Assembly: GCA_002692965.1 (NCBI GenBank)
Contig: NZNC01000019.1
Span: forward strand, 124,001 to 188,000
Source of the DNA: Haliea sp.
GTDB lineage: Bacteria; Pseudomonadota; Gammaproteobacteria; Pseudomonadales; Halieaceae
Length of the DNA stretch: 64,000 nucleotides
Direction of reading: 5' to 3'
Below are positions 37,449 to 49,161 of the stretch, one piece after another. A program made the translations under genes and the position numbers. How positions within the stretch are numbered: position 1 is the stretch's first letter; every line of letters begins with the position of its first letter. Below the pieces are notes generated by a model that was not told where the DNA came from, searched no databases, and saw nothing but the letters and a program-made list of their open reading frames with translations.

Positions 37449-39430
37449 TTCCCGAGTTCGGACACTTCGCCCTGATCATCGCCCTGTGCCTGGCGGTGCT
37501 GCTGACCCTGGTGCCCCTCTGGGGTGCCTGGCGCCGCGACATCAATGCCATGGCCCTGGCACCGGGGCTGGCCATGGGCCTGCTGGTGTTCACCGGAATC
37601 AGTTTTGTCTGCCTGGCGGCGGCTTTCCTCCAGGACGATTTCTCCGTCGAGGTGGTGGCCAACAACAGCAACAGCCTGCTGCCGGCCATGTACAAGTTTT
37701 CCGCGGTGTGGGGCAACCACGAGGGCTCCCTGCTGCTCTGGGTGCTGATTCTCGCCGGCTGGACCGCCGCGGTGGCGGTTTTCAGCCCCCAGCTGCCACT
37801 GCTGATGCTGTCGCGGGTGCTGTCCATGATGGGCTTCGTCGCGGTTGGCTTCCTGTCCTTTTCCCTGTTCACCTCCAACCCCTTTGCCCGCCTGCTTCCC
37901 GGCACGCCGGCTGACGGGCAGGATCTCAATCCCCTGTTGCAGGACCCCGGGCTGATCATTCATCCGCCCCTGTTGTACATGGGTTACGTGGGTTTTTCGG
38001 TGGCCTTTGCCTTTGCCATTGCCGCCCTCCTGGGCGGGCGCCTGGACGCCGCCTGGGCCCGCTGGTCCCGGCCCTGGACCAACGTTGCCTGGGCCTTCCT
38101 GACCCTCGGTATCATGCTCGGCAGCTGGTGGGCCTACTACGAGCTGGGCTGGGGCGGCTGGTGGTTCTGGGATCCGGTGGAGAACGCCTCCTTCATGCCC
38201 TGGCTGGCGGGTACGGCGCTGCTGCACTCGCTGGCGGTGACCGAGAAGCGCGGGCTGTTCAAGAGCTGGACCGTGCTGCTGGCGATTTTCACCTTCTCCC
38301 TCAGCCTGCTCGGAACCTTCCTGGTGCGCTCCGGCGTGCTGACCTCGGTGCACGCCTTCGCCACCGATCCCGCCCGTGGCCTGTTCATCCTGGTCTTCCT
38401 GGGGATTGTGGTGGGCGGCTCGCTGACGCTCTACGCCCTGCGCGCGCCGGCGGTGAGCAGCCGCGTCGGCTTTGGCTGGCTGTCCCGGGAGTCGCTGCTG
38501 CTGGTGAACAACGTGGTGTTTACCGTGGCCACCCTGACGGTGCTGTTCGGCACATTGTTCCCGCTGCTCATGGATGCGCTGGGGCAGGGCAAGTACTCCG
38601 TGGGCCCGCCGTACTTCAACGCGGTCTTCGTGCCCCTGATGGCCCTGCTGATGCCCTTCATGGGGGTCGGCCCGCTGTCGCGCTGGAAGCAGGACAGCGT
38701 CCGTCGCTGGCGCCGTGAACTGCTGGTGCCGGCGATTGCCACGCTGGCCTGTGGCGTGACCCTGCCGCTGTTGCACGGCGACTACAACATCTGGGCGGCT
38801 CTGGCCATCCTGCTCGCCGCCTGGCTGCTGTTGGCCCTGCTGCGGGATCTCTGGAACCGGGTGAAAAACGCCAGCTCCCCGGTCGCGGGGCTGCGGCGCC
38901 TGGCGCCGAGCTACTGGGGCATGCTGGTCGCCCACCTGGGCTTTGCTGCCGCCGTGCTGGGGGTCGTTCTGACCAGTCAGTTCGCCATCGAGCGGGACAT
39001 CAAGATGAGCCCCGGCGACCGCGAGACCCTGGCCGGCTACGAATTCCGCTTTCTCGAAGTGGGTGGGGTGCGCGGACCCAACTACGTCGCCGACGAGGCG
39101 CGTTTTGCGGTCTACCGCGATGGTCGCGAGCTGGTGCGTCTGGCGCCCCAGAAGCGCCGCTATCTGGCCAGTGGCGACATCATGACCGAGGCGGCGATCG
39201 ACGCCGGCTTCTTCCGCGATCTGTTTGTCGCCATGGGCGAGCCGGTGGGCGAGGAGGGGGCCTGGGCCATCCGCCTGCACTACAAGCCCTTTGTCCGCTG
39301 GATGTGGGCCGGGGCCGTGCTGATGGCTATCGGTGGTTTCCTCACGGTTGCCGACCGCCGCTACCGTCGCCAGCGCCGGGCCGCGCGCGAGCGCCTGCGG
39401 GAGGAGGCTGCCCATGGGGCCCAGGCTTAA
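37445..39430 (+). CDS. ccmF: Heme lyase subunit CcmF
   Basis: Large inner-membrane protein (661 residues, many segments) that joins heme to apocytochrome c with CcmH and CcmI. The tryptophan-rich motif [18 protein letters not shown] contains WWFWDP at 239-244. Other typical blocks are [19 protein letters not shown] near the N-terminus and [14 protein letters not shown]. The ATG overlaps the ccmE stop by four bases; its last 17 bases overlap the ccmG start. Confidence 0.97.
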   Translation: MIPEFGHFALIIALCLAVLLTLVPLWGAWRRDINAMALAPGLAMGLLVFTGISFVCLAAAFLQDDFSVEVVANNSNSLLPAMYKFSAVWGNHEGSLLLWVLILAGWTAAVAVFSPQLPLLMLSRVLSMMGFVAVGFLSFSLFTSNPFARLLPGTPADGQDLNPLLQDPGLIIHPPLLYMGYVGFSVAFAFAIAALLGGRLDAAWARWSRPWTNVAWAFLTLGIMLGSWWAYYELGWGGWWFWDPVENASFMPWLAGTALLHSLAVTEKRGLFKSWTVLLAIFTFSLSLLGTFLVRSGVLTSVHAFATDPARGLFILVFLGIVVGGSLTLYALRAPAVSSRVGFGWLSRESLLLVNNVVFTVATLTVLFGTLFPLLMDALGQGKYSVGPPYFNAVFVPLMALLMPFMGVGPLSRWKQDSVRRWRRELLVPAIATLACGVTLPLLHGDYNIWAALAILLAAWLLLALLRDLWNRVKNASSPVAGLRRLAPSYWGMLVAHLGFAAAVLGVVLTSQFAIERDIKMSPGDRETLAGYEFRFLEVGGVRGPNYVADEARFAVYRDGRELVRLAPQKRRYLASGDIMTEAAIDAGFFRDLFVAMGEPVGEEGAWAIRLHYKPFVRWMWAGAVLMAIGGFLTVADRRYRRQRRAARERLREEAAHGAQA

Positions 39431-39953
39431 GCTCTTCCTGCCGCTGCTGCTGTTCGTGGTGCTGGCTGGGTTTCTCTTCCGCGGCCTGTCCCTGGACCCG
39501 CGGGAGCTGCCCTCGGCGCTGATCGACAAGCCCTTTCCCGCCTTCCACCTGGCGTCCCTCGAAGACGGTCGCGAGCTGACGCGGGAGTCGGTCACCGGCC
39601 GCGCGGCCCTGTTCAATGTCTGGGCCACCTGGTGCATATCCTGTCGTGTGGAGCACCCTTACCTGGAGCAGCTCGCCGACGAAGGCATCCCCATCTACGG
39701 GGTCAACTACAAGGACAACGACGAGGCGGCGCGCCGCTGGCTGGCGGACCTGGGCGACCCCTATGTGCTGAACATCGTCGATCGCGAGGGTACCCTGGGT
39801 CTCGACCTGGGCGTCTACGGGGCGCCGGAAACCTACCTGGTCGACGCCGCGGGGGTGATTCGCTATCGCCATGTCGGGGTGATCGACGAGCGCGTCTGGC
39901 GCAGCACCCTGGAGCCGCTGTGGCGTGAAATCACGGCGGGAGGAGAGAGTTGA
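39414..39953 (+). CDS. ccmG: Thiol:disulfide reductase CcmG/DsbE
   Basis: Membrane-anchored periplasmic thioredoxin of 179 residues that keeps the CxxCH cysteines of apocytochromes (or CcmH) reduced. An N-terminal helix ([18 protein letters not shown]) precedes the redox site WATWCISC (Cys74, Cys77), and the cis-Pro region reads YGAPETYLVD. ATG 39414 lies inside the end of ccmF, with GGAGGAGG before it. The stop overlaps the ccmH ATG. Confidence 0.95.
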   Translation: MGPRLKLFLPLLLFVVLAGFLFRGLSLDPRELPSALIDKPFPAFHLASLEDGRELTRESVTGRAALFNVWATWCISCRVEHPYLEQLADEGIPIYGVNYKDNDEAARRWLADLGDPYVLNIVDREGTLGLDLGVYGAPETYLVDAAGVIRYRHVGVIDERVWRSTLEPLWREITAGGES

Positions 39954-40426
39954 TGCGGCTGCGATGGATACTGCTGGCGCTGTTTGCTGATCTGTGGCTC
40001 GCGGGACCTGCCCTGGCCGTGATCGAGACCTATGAATTCAGTGACCCCGCCCTGGAAGAGCGCTACCGAGCACTGAGCCAGGAGCTGCGCTGTCCCAAGT
40101 GCCAGAACCAGAACATTGCCGATTCCAACGCGCCGATATCCCAGGACCTGCGCCGGCAGCTCTATCAGCAGCTCGAGGCGGGTGCTAGCGATGCGGAGAT
40201 TCTCGAGTACATGGTGGCCCGCTACGGCGAGTTCGTGCGCTACCGTCCAGAGTTCAGTCGCGCCACCGCGCTGCTCTGGCTGGCGCCCGCGCTGATGTTG
40301 GCCATCGGTGCCGCCGTGCTCGGGGTGATGTTGCACCGCCGGCGCCGGGCGGTCTCGGCGCCCCTGGATGACAGCGAACGCCAGCGCCTGGCGGCACTCA
40401 TTGACAGCGCGGAGAAAAAATCGTGA
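39953..40426 (+). CDS. ccmH: Cytochrome c maturation protein CcmH (thiol-active domain)
   Basis: A 157-residue exported, membrane-anchored protein with the redox motif LRCPKCQNQNIADSNA (Cys47, Cys50) that reduces the disulfide of apocytochrome c. A signal peptide (LLALFADLWLAGPALA) is at the N-terminus and one anchor (LLWLAPALMLAIGAAVLGVM) near the end. The E. coli-type C-terminal TPR part is here a separate gene, ccmI. ATG 39953 overlaps the ccmG stop (TGATG); AGGAGAG precedes it. Confidence 0.95.
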   Translation: MRLRWILLALFADLWLAGPALAVIETYEFSDPALEERYRALSQELRCPKCQNQNIADSNAPISQDLRRQLYQQLEAGASDAEILEYMVARYGEFVRYRPEFSRATALLWLAPALMLAIGAAVLGVMLHRRRRAVSAPLDDSERQRLAALIDSAEKKS

Positions 40427-41613
40427 CGACCTTCTGGCTGGCCTGCGCGGCGCTGGTGCTCTTCAGTGGTGTCTTTTACCTCCGGCCCGGCAAGGTTCGG
40501 CAGCGCCCGCTTGACGATACCCGCGAGGCCAACCTCGAGTGGTACCGCCTGCGCCAGCGTGAGCTCAGCGAGTCGGGCGAGCAGGATCTGGAGGCCGATG
40601 CCCAGTTGCGCCTGCTGGAGGATGCGCCGGAGGCCAATGAGCGCGCGCCGCTCCGCGGGCAGCGCCGTTTTCCGGCCTGGCTCCTGCTGCCCCTGGTGGC
40701 ACTGCTTTCGGCAGCGCTTTATTACCAGCTGGGGGGCGCTGCGGATGTGCAGATCGCCGAGCGCCTGCAGGCCCTGGACGAGCACACCGAAGAGGCCGAC
40801 CTGCAGGCCCTGATGGCGCATATCGAAGCGCGCGCGGAGCAGCGCCCGGAGAATATTCACTACCGCTCTCTGCTCGGGCGCTTCCACATGGGGCGCGGCA
40901 ACTACCGCGCTGCCGCGGCCCACTACGATCAGTTGCTGGAGGCAGCCCCGGAAGATCCCCAGGCCCTGGCCTATGCGGCCCAGGCCCGCTATCTCGCCGC
41001 CGGGCGCGAACTCGACAGCCGGGCGCAGGCCATGGCGGAGCAGGCCCTGTCCATCAATCCGCACCAGCGCACCGCCCTGGGGCTGCTGGGGATGGTCTCC
41101 TTCGAGCGCGAGCAATACCGCGCCGCGATCCAGTACTGGGAGCGCCTGCTGGCCATGGAGGCACCGGGCAGCGAGGGTGCCGACATGATCGCCGGGGTGA
41201 TTGACCAGGCGCGACGCGCGCTGGGTGAGCCCCCGGCTGAGGCCGGTGCGCCGCTCGCGGCCGATGGCGGCGCGGGTGTGACGGTCGCTGTCAGCCTGCC
41301 TCCCGGTGCCGAACTGGACCCCCGCGACACGGTCTTCGTGCTGGCGCGCAAGGCCGAGAGCGACAGCCGCATGCCGATCGCCGTGCAGCGTCTGCAGGCG
41401 GGCCAGTTGCCGATGACCCTGCGCCTGGACGACAGCAGCTCCATGGCCGGGCAAAAGCTTTCCGAGGCGGAGTCGGTCGTGGTCGTGGTGCAGGTGTCGC
41501 CCGACGGTACCCCCGGCGAGGCCAGCGCCACCTGGCTGGGCCGCGCCGGTCCCCTGAGCCCCTCGCTGTCGGAGGAGGCGCTTCCCGTGGTGCTGGAGCC
41601 CCGTCCGGGCTGA
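40423..41613 (+). CDS. ccmI: Cytochrome c maturation TPR protein CcmI
   Basis: A 396-residue membrane-anchored chaperone that binds apocytochrome c C-termini for the CcmFH lyase. Two N-terminal spans (FWLACAALVLFSGVFYL and LLLPLVALLSAALYY) flank a basic loop with LEWYRLRQRELSES. TPR-like repeats follow (NYRAAAAHYDQLLEAAPEDP, then a second), and a C-terminal beta domain starts VTVAVSLPPGAELDPRDTVF. The GTG start overlaps the ccmH stop (GTGA). Last gene of the operon. Confidence 0.93.
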   Translation: MTTFWLACAALVLFSGVFYLRPGKVRQRPLDDTREANLEWYRLRQRELSESGEQDLEADAQLRLLEDAPEANERAPLRGQRRFPAWLLLPLVALLSAALYYQLGGAADVQIAERLQALDEHTEEADLQALMAHIEARAEQRPENIHYRSLLGRFHMGRGNYRAAAAHYDQLLEAAPEDPQALAYAAQARYLAAGRELDSRAQAMAEQALSINPHQRTALGLLGMVSFEREQYRAAIQYWERLLAMEAPGSEGADMIAGVIDQARRALGEPPAEAGAPLAADGGAGVTVAVSLPPGAELDPRDTVFVLARKAESDSRMPIAVQRLQAGQLPMTLRLDDSSSMAGQKLSEAESVVVVVQVSPDGTPGEASATWLGRAGPLSPSLSEEALPVVLEPRPG

Positions 41614-41628
41614 ATGCTGCCAGCACCG

Positions 41629-41653
41629 TCCCGGCTATAGAGTATCGCCGGGA
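41629..41653 (+). terminator. Candidate ccm operon terminator hairpin
   Basis: TCCCGGC (41629-41635) pairs with GCCGGGA (41647-41653) around an 11-base AT-rich loop, 16 bp past the ccmI stop. No proper T-run follows, so it is a weak candidate. Confidence 0.4.
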
Positions 41654-41709
41654 AGTTGGATACACTGTGAGCCAGTCGGCCGGGAAATGTCCCCTGGTGC
41701 GGAATTTCC

Positions 41710-41738
41710 TTGATTTTCAGCTGGATAAGCTCATAACT
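41710..41738 (+). promoter_or_regulatory. Candidate sigma70 promoter for smc
   Basis: TTGATT (41710-41715) and ATAACT (41733-41738) are 17 bases apart. The -10 ends ten bases before the smc ATG, so the mRNA leader would be only a few bases long. No Shine-Dalgarno sequence is evident. Confidence 0.45.
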
Positions 41739-41748
41739 TAAAGTCAGC

Positions 41749-44700
41749 ATGCGATTAAAATCCATCAAACTGGCCGGCTTCAAATCTTTTGTCGACCCAA
41801 CCACGGTGAGCTTCCCCAGCAATATGTGCGCGGTGGTGGGCCCCAACGGCTGTGGCAAGTCCAACGTCATCGATGCCGTGCGCTGGGTGATGGGGGAGAG
41901 TTCCGCCAAGAATCTGCGCGGCGAGTCGATGACCGATGTCATCTTCAACGGCTCGGTCAACCGCCAGCCCGTGGGTCAGGCCTCCATCGAACTGGTCTTC
42001 GACAACAGTGACGGCGGTGTCGGCGGGGAGTACGCCCGCTACGCGGAGATCTCCATCAAGCGCCTGGTTACCCGCGACGCACAGTCCGAGTACTACCTCA
42101 ACGGCACCCGCTGTCGGCGCCGGGACATCACCGATATCTTCCTCGGCACCGGTCTGGGGCCGCGCAGCTACGCGATTATCGAGCAGGGCATGATTTCCCG
42201 GTTGATTGAATCGCGGCCGGAGGAGCTGCGCATCTTCATCGAAGAGGCCGCGGGCATTTCCAAGTACAAGGAGCGCCGCAAGGAGACCGAGTCGCGCATG
42301 CGGCGCACCCTGGAAAACCTGGAGCGCCTCACCGACCTGCGCGACGAGCTGGATCGCCAGTTGCAGCACCTGCAGCGGCAGGCCCAGGCGGCGGAAAAGT
42401 ACACCGAGATGAAGGCCGAAGAGCGCCAGAAGAAGGCGCAGCTGCTGGCCCTGCAATACCGCGAGCTGGACGGGCAGCTGGGCGACTGTCGCCGCGCCAT
42501 CGGTGAGCTGGAAGTCCGCCTGGAGGCGGTCAACGCCGAACACCGCCAGGTGGACGCGGCCATCGAGCGTCACCGCGAGGCCTTCAGCGAGCGCAGCGAC
42601 GCCTTCAATCAGGTGCAGGGCACGTACTACAGCCTGGGGGCGGAAGTGGCCCGCCTGGAGCAGACCCTCAAGCACCAGCAGGAGCGCGGTCAGCAGTTGC
42701 ACGAGGACCTGCGCCAGACGACCGAGGCGCTGGCGGAGTCGCGCAGCCACCTGGATCAGGATGAAGAAAAGCTGCTGGTTGCGGAAGAGGAACTGGAGCA
42801 GCTGGCTCCGGACCTGGACATGCTGGCCGCGGTGGAGGAGGAGTCCGCCGAGGCCCTGCTGCAGGCGGAAGAGGCGATGTCCCGCTGGCAGCAACGCTGG
42901 GACGAGTTCAATCAGGTGGCGGCGGAGCCCCGCCAGCAGGCGGAGGTGCAACAGAGCCGCATCCAGCATCTGGAGCAGGCTCAGCAGAGTCTGCAGCGCC
43001 GCATCCTGCAGCTCGAGGAAGAGCAGGGCGGCCTGGCCGAGGGGCCCCGTGAGGGGCTGGACGCCCTCGAGGAGGAGATTGCCCGCAGCGAAGAGCTGAT
43101 GGCGCGCCACGAGGCGGAGTCGGAGACCCTGGGTCAGCAGCTGGCGGATGTGCGCGAGCGGGATGCCGGGCTTTCCAGCCAGCTGAACGAGGCCCGCTCC
43201 AGCCTGCAGCGTCTGCAGGGCCGGCAGTCCTCCCTGGAGGCACTGCAGCAGGCCGCGCGGGAAGACAGCGATCGCGGGGTGCGCGAGTGGCTGGCAAGTC
43301 GCCAGCTCGACCAGCGACCCCGGCTGCTGGATCAGATCCAGGTGAATGCCGGCTGGCAGCTGGCGGTGGAAACGGTGCTCGGTGACAGCCTGCAGGCGGT
43401 CGAGGTCGACGATCTCGGCGAGTTTGTCGAGGCCCTGGCCGACCTGGAAAGCGGGCAGCTGGTACTGGTGGAGTCGGCCGCGCACCGGGATGCGGCGGCG
43501 GAAACCCTGGCGTCGCAGGTCAGTGGCAGCGCCGCTGCCTCGGGTCTGTTGGCCGGTATCTACACGGCGGCGGACCTCCCGGCAGCGCTGGCGCGCCGGG
43601 TCAGCCTGGCCGAGGGCGAGTCGGTGATTACCCCCGAGGGTATCTGGCTGGGGCGCCACTGGGTGCGCTGCAGTCGCCAGGCCGGGGAGCAGGGTGGTGT
43701 TATCGAGCGCCAGCAGGTGCTGGAGGCCCTGGCAGAGGATATCGCCGCGACCGAGGCGCGGGTGGAAACCCTGGAGGAAGAGCAGGCGACCGCGCGGGAG
43801 CAGCTGGAAAGCCTGGAGGAGTCGCGCCGCGAGGCGCAGCGGGAGCTGCAGACCGCCACCCGCCAGCATTCCGAGCTGGGGGCGCGCCTTTCCGCCCAGC
43901 GCGCTCGCCAGGAGCAGATTCAGGCCCGCCGCGAACGCCTGGGCGAGGACATCAGCGAGACCCGCGAGCAGTTTCAGCACGAGCAGGAGGCGATGGCCGA
44001 GGCCCGTCTGCTGCTGTCCGAGGCCATCGAGCGCATGGAGAACGACTCCCGCCAGCGCGAGGCCCTGCTCACCGAGCGCGATCAGGTGCGCGGGCAGCTC
44101 GACGGGGTGCGTCAGAAGGCCCGTCACGACAAGGATCAGGCGCACCAGGCCGCCATGCGTCAGCAGTCCCTGCAGACCCAGGTCCAGGCGGTGCGCGAGG
44201 CGATCCAGCGCGCGCGGGGTCAGATGCAGCAGCTCGAGGAGCGCCGCGCGAGCCTCGCCAGCTCGCTGGAAGAAAACGACAACCCCCTCGAGGACGTGCG
44301 CATGGCCCTCGAGGAGCAGCTGGAGCAGCGCCTGGAGGCGGAGGCGGAACTGAGTCGCGCGCGGGACGCCGTGGCCGAGGTGGAGCAGGCCCTGCGCACG
44401 GCCGAGCGCGAGCGCGCCGGTATCGAACAGCGCGTCGGCGAAGTGCGCGGGGAGTTGGAGCAGTTGCGTCTGCGCCAGCAGACCCTGCAGGTGCAGCGGG
44501 ATACCGTGCTGCAGCAGCTGCGCGAGGGCGAGCATGACCTCGAGGCGGTGCTCGCCGGTCTTCCCGAGGAGGCCAGCCAGCAGGCATGGCAGTCGGAGCT
44601 GGAAAAACTGGCGGCGCGAATCAGCCGCTTGGGGCCGATCAACCTGGCCGCCATCGAGGAATACAGCCAGCAGTCGGAGCGCAAGCACTACCTGGATGCC

Positions 44701-45243
44701 CAGAACGAAGACCTCGAGGCTGCACTGGAAACCCTGTCGGCGGCGATCCGCAAGATCGACAAGGAGACCCGCAGCCGCTTCCGGGACACCTTCGACCGGG
44801 TCAACAGCGGCTTGCAGGAACTGTTCCCGCGGGTCTTCGGTGGGGGTAGCGCCTATCTGGAGATGACCGGCGAGGACCTGCTGGACACCGGTATTTCGAT
44901 CATGGCGCGCCCGCCGGGCAAGAAAAACAGTACCATCCACCTGCTGTCGGGGGGGGGGAAGGCCCTGACCGCCATTGCCCTGGTGTTTTCGATCTTCCAG
45001 CTCAATCCGGCGCCGTTCTGTATGCTGGACGAGGTGGATGCGCCCCTGGACGATGCCAATGTCGGGCGCTATGCGCGGATGGTCAAGGAGATGTCGGAAA
45101 AGGTACAGTTCATCTATATCACCCACAACAAGATCTCCATGGAGATGGCAGACCAGTTGATGGGGGTGACCATGCACGAGCCGGGGGTGTCGCGGCTGGT
45201 GACAGTGGACGTCGAGGAGGCGGCCGAACTGGCGGCGAGTTAG
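41749..45243 (+). CDS. smc: Chromosome segregation ATPase Smc
   Basis: Condensin core protein of 1164 residues. The N-terminal ATPase head has Walker A GPNGCGKSN (31-39) and VRWVMGESSAKNLRG; long Glu/Gln-rich coiled coils (about 170-500 and 640-1000) flank a hinge (about 500-640); the C-terminal head has FCMLDEVDAPLDDANV (Walker B) and ITHNKISMEMAD. The ATPase signature, usually LSGGEK, reads LSGGGK (Gly1070 where Glu is expected) and is encoded across ten consecutive G (44949-44958). This is either a real substitution or a sequence error. zipA follows after 24 bp. Confidence 0.95.
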   Translation: MRLKSIKLAGFKSFVDPTTVSFPSNMCAVVGPNGCGKSNVIDAVRWVMGESSAKNLRGESMTDVIFNGSVNRQPVGQASIELVFDNSDGGVGGEYARYAEISIKRLVTRDAQSEYYLNGTRCRRRDITDIFLGTGLGPRSYAIIEQGMISRLIESRPEELRIFIEEAAGISKYKERRKETESRMRRTLENLERLTDLRDELDRQLQHLQRQAQAAEKYTEMKAEERQKKAQLLALQYRELDGQLGDCRRAIGELEVRLEAVNAEHRQVDAAIERHREAFSERSDAFNQVQGTYYSLGAEVARLEQTLKHQQERGQQLHEDLRQTTEALAESRSHLDQDEEKLLVAEEELEQLAPDLDMLAAVEEESAEALLQAEEAMSRWQQRWDEFNQVAAEPRQQAEVQQSRIQHLEQAQQSLQRRILQLEEEQGGLAEGPREGLDALEEEIARSEELMARHEAESETLGQQLADVRERDAGLSSQLNEARSSLQRLQGRQSSLEALQQAAREDSDRGVREWLASRQLDQRPRLLDQIQVNAGWQLAVETVLGDSLQAVEVDDLGEFVEALADLESGQLVLVESAAHRDAAAETLASQVSGSAAASGLLAGIYTAADLPAALARRVSLAEGESVITPEGIWLGRHWVRCSRQAGEQGGVIERQQVLEALAEDIAATEARVETLEEEQATAREQLESLEESRREAQRELQTATRQHSELGARLSAQRARQEQIQARRERLGEDISETREQFQHEQEAMAEARLLLSEAIERMENDSRQREALLTERDQVRGQLDGVRQKARHDKDQAHQAAMRQQSLQTQVQAVREAIQRARGQMQQLEERRASLASSLEENDNPLEDVRMALEEQLEQRLEAEAELSRARDAVAEVEQALRTAERERAGIEQRVGEVRGELEQLRLRQQTLQVQRDTVLQQLREGEHDLEAVLAGLPEEASQQAWQSELEKLAARISRLGPINLAAIEEYSQQSERKHYLDAQNEDLEAALETLSAAIRKIDKETRSRFRDTFDRVNSGLQELFPRVFGGGSAYLEMTGEDLLDTGISIMARPPGKKNSTIHLLSGGGKALTAIALVFSIFQLNPAPFCMLDEVDAPLDDANVGRYARMVKEMSEKVQFIYITHNKISMEMADQLMGVTMHEPGVSRLVTVDVEEAAELAAS

Positions 45244-45267
45244 GCGAGGGTAGCGTACGCGATCGAG

Positions 45268-46344
45268 ATGGAACTGACTCTACGGGACTGGATGGTAATC
45301 GTCGGTGTCTTGCTGATCCTGGCGGTCTTGCTGGACGCCGGTCGGCGTATCCTGCGCGAGCGGCGGGCCGAGGTGCGCCTGAAGCTCTCCCGCAGCGATC
45401 AGCGGGAACTGGACCCGGAAGACCTGGGCATCAGTTCGCCCCGGGTCGTGCCGCGACAGTCGCCGCCGCCCGAGGGGCTGCGGGTGGGGCGCGGTGCGGC
45501 ACAGGCCGCGCCCCCCGCGGCGCAGGCTGCCGGCGAGATGCACCCGCGGGACCAACCCGCCAGCGAGGCGGCGGCGCAGGCCATGGCCGCTTCGGCTGCC
45601 CGGCGCGAAGAGGCGGCCAGCACCGAGCCGCCGAGTTCGGACGGCGATGCGGCGGAGGCCGCGGGAGAGGCGGTCGCCTCGCCCGAGCCCGCGCCCGCAC
45701 GGGGTTTCCGCCGCGGGCGGCGGCGCGACGCAGCGCCACCGCGCCGCGAGCCGGTCCTATCCGCGGCATCGGTGGACCCGGAGACGGTCAGCGATGCGGA
45801 TCCGGCATCCCCGGAACCGGAAAACCTGGACTGGCTGGACGCCCTGGACGCCGCGCCCGACAGCCCCGAGCCTGCGGCAGCGGCTGCAGAGCCGCCCCGG
45901 GATGTCGAGCCGGAGGTGTTCATGCTCAATGTGGTGTCCCGTCGCCCAGAGGGTTTTGCCGGCGAGGATATCCTGCACATCCTGCTTGCCTGCGACCTGC
46001 GATTCGGCGAGATGAGCTTTTTTCACCGGCACGAGCAGGAGGCCGGCCGCGGGCCGATCCAGTTTTCCGTGGCCAACATGCTCAAGCCGGGTGTCTTCGA
46101 CATCGACAACATGGCCGATTTCCGCACCCAGGGCCTGACTTTTTTCCTGACCCTGCCGGGGCCGCAGAACATGATGCGCGCCTTTGACTACATGCTGGAG
46201 ACGGCGCAAACCGTCGCCCGCAATCTGGACGGCGATGTGCTCGACGAGACCCGTTCCGCCCTGACCCGGCAGACCCTGGAGCACCACCGCCAGCGCATTC
46301 GCGAGCTGGAGCGCCGACTGCTCCTGGCCCAGCCTCCCCGCTAG
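45268..46344 (+). CDS. zipA: Cell division protein ZipA
   Basis: Essential division protein that tethers FtsZ to the inner membrane. The 358-residue product begins with a membrane helix (WMVIVGVLLILAVLLDAG), continues with a basic stretch (RRILRERRAEVRLKLSRS) and a long Ala/Pro/Glu-rich linker (about 60-200), and ends with the FtsZ-binding domain (EVFMLNVVSRRPEGFAGED to NMMRAFDYMLETAQTVARNL). smc-zipA-ligA is a standard order in pseudomonads and relatives. ligA follows after 9 bp. Confidence 0.95.
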   Translation: MELTLRDWMVIVGVLLILAVLLDAGRRILRERRAEVRLKLSRSDQRELDPEDLGISSPRVVPRQSPPPEGLRVGRGAAQAAPPAAQAAGEMHPRDQPASEAAAQAMAASAARREEAASTEPPSSDGDAAEAAGEAVASPEPAPARGFRRGRRRDAAPPRREPVLSAASVDPETVSDADPASPEPENLDWLDALDAAPDSPEPAAAAAEPPRDVEPEVFMLNVVSRRPEGFAGEDILHILLACDLRFGEMSFFHRHEQEAGRGPIQFSVANMLKPGVFDIDNMADFRTQGLTFFLTLPGPQNMMRAFDYMLETAQTVARNLDGDVLDETRSALTRQTLEHHRQRIRELERRLLLAQPPR

Positions 46345-48989
<2,645 letters not shown>

Positions 48990-49110
48990 GACAGTTCAAA
49001 AAGTCGCCGCAATGCGTTGAAATCACCTGTCAAAGGGTGGGAAAGAGCGGCATTTATCCGTATTGCCGGATGCAAACTTGAGTAAAATGTGACAGTATTT
49101 GCGGCTGCCT

Positions 49111-49128
49111 GTGCCCGCGTGCGGGCAC
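49111..49128. repeat. Perfect 8-bp palindrome in the leader of the kor operon
   Basis: GTGCCCGC (49111-49118) and GCGGGCAC (49121-49128) flank GT, 33 bases before the flavoprotein start codon, and ATTTT follows after a few bases. It could be an operator or a leader hairpin. Confidence 0.35.
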
Positions 49129-49161
49129 TCAATTCCATTTTGGAGCCCACAGGCCAGAGCA

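Noticed and set aside
37379-39637. A 752-codon antisense frame across ccmF
   Set aside because: Extreme Gln/Gly/His bias, no domain, and it ignores gene boundaries on the sense strand.
41755-45177. A 1140-codon open frame antisense to smc
   Set aside because: It is a by-product of GC-rich codon use; the sense strand encodes an unmistakable Smc and the antisense product is a His/Leu/Gln-rich sequence without motifs or start context.
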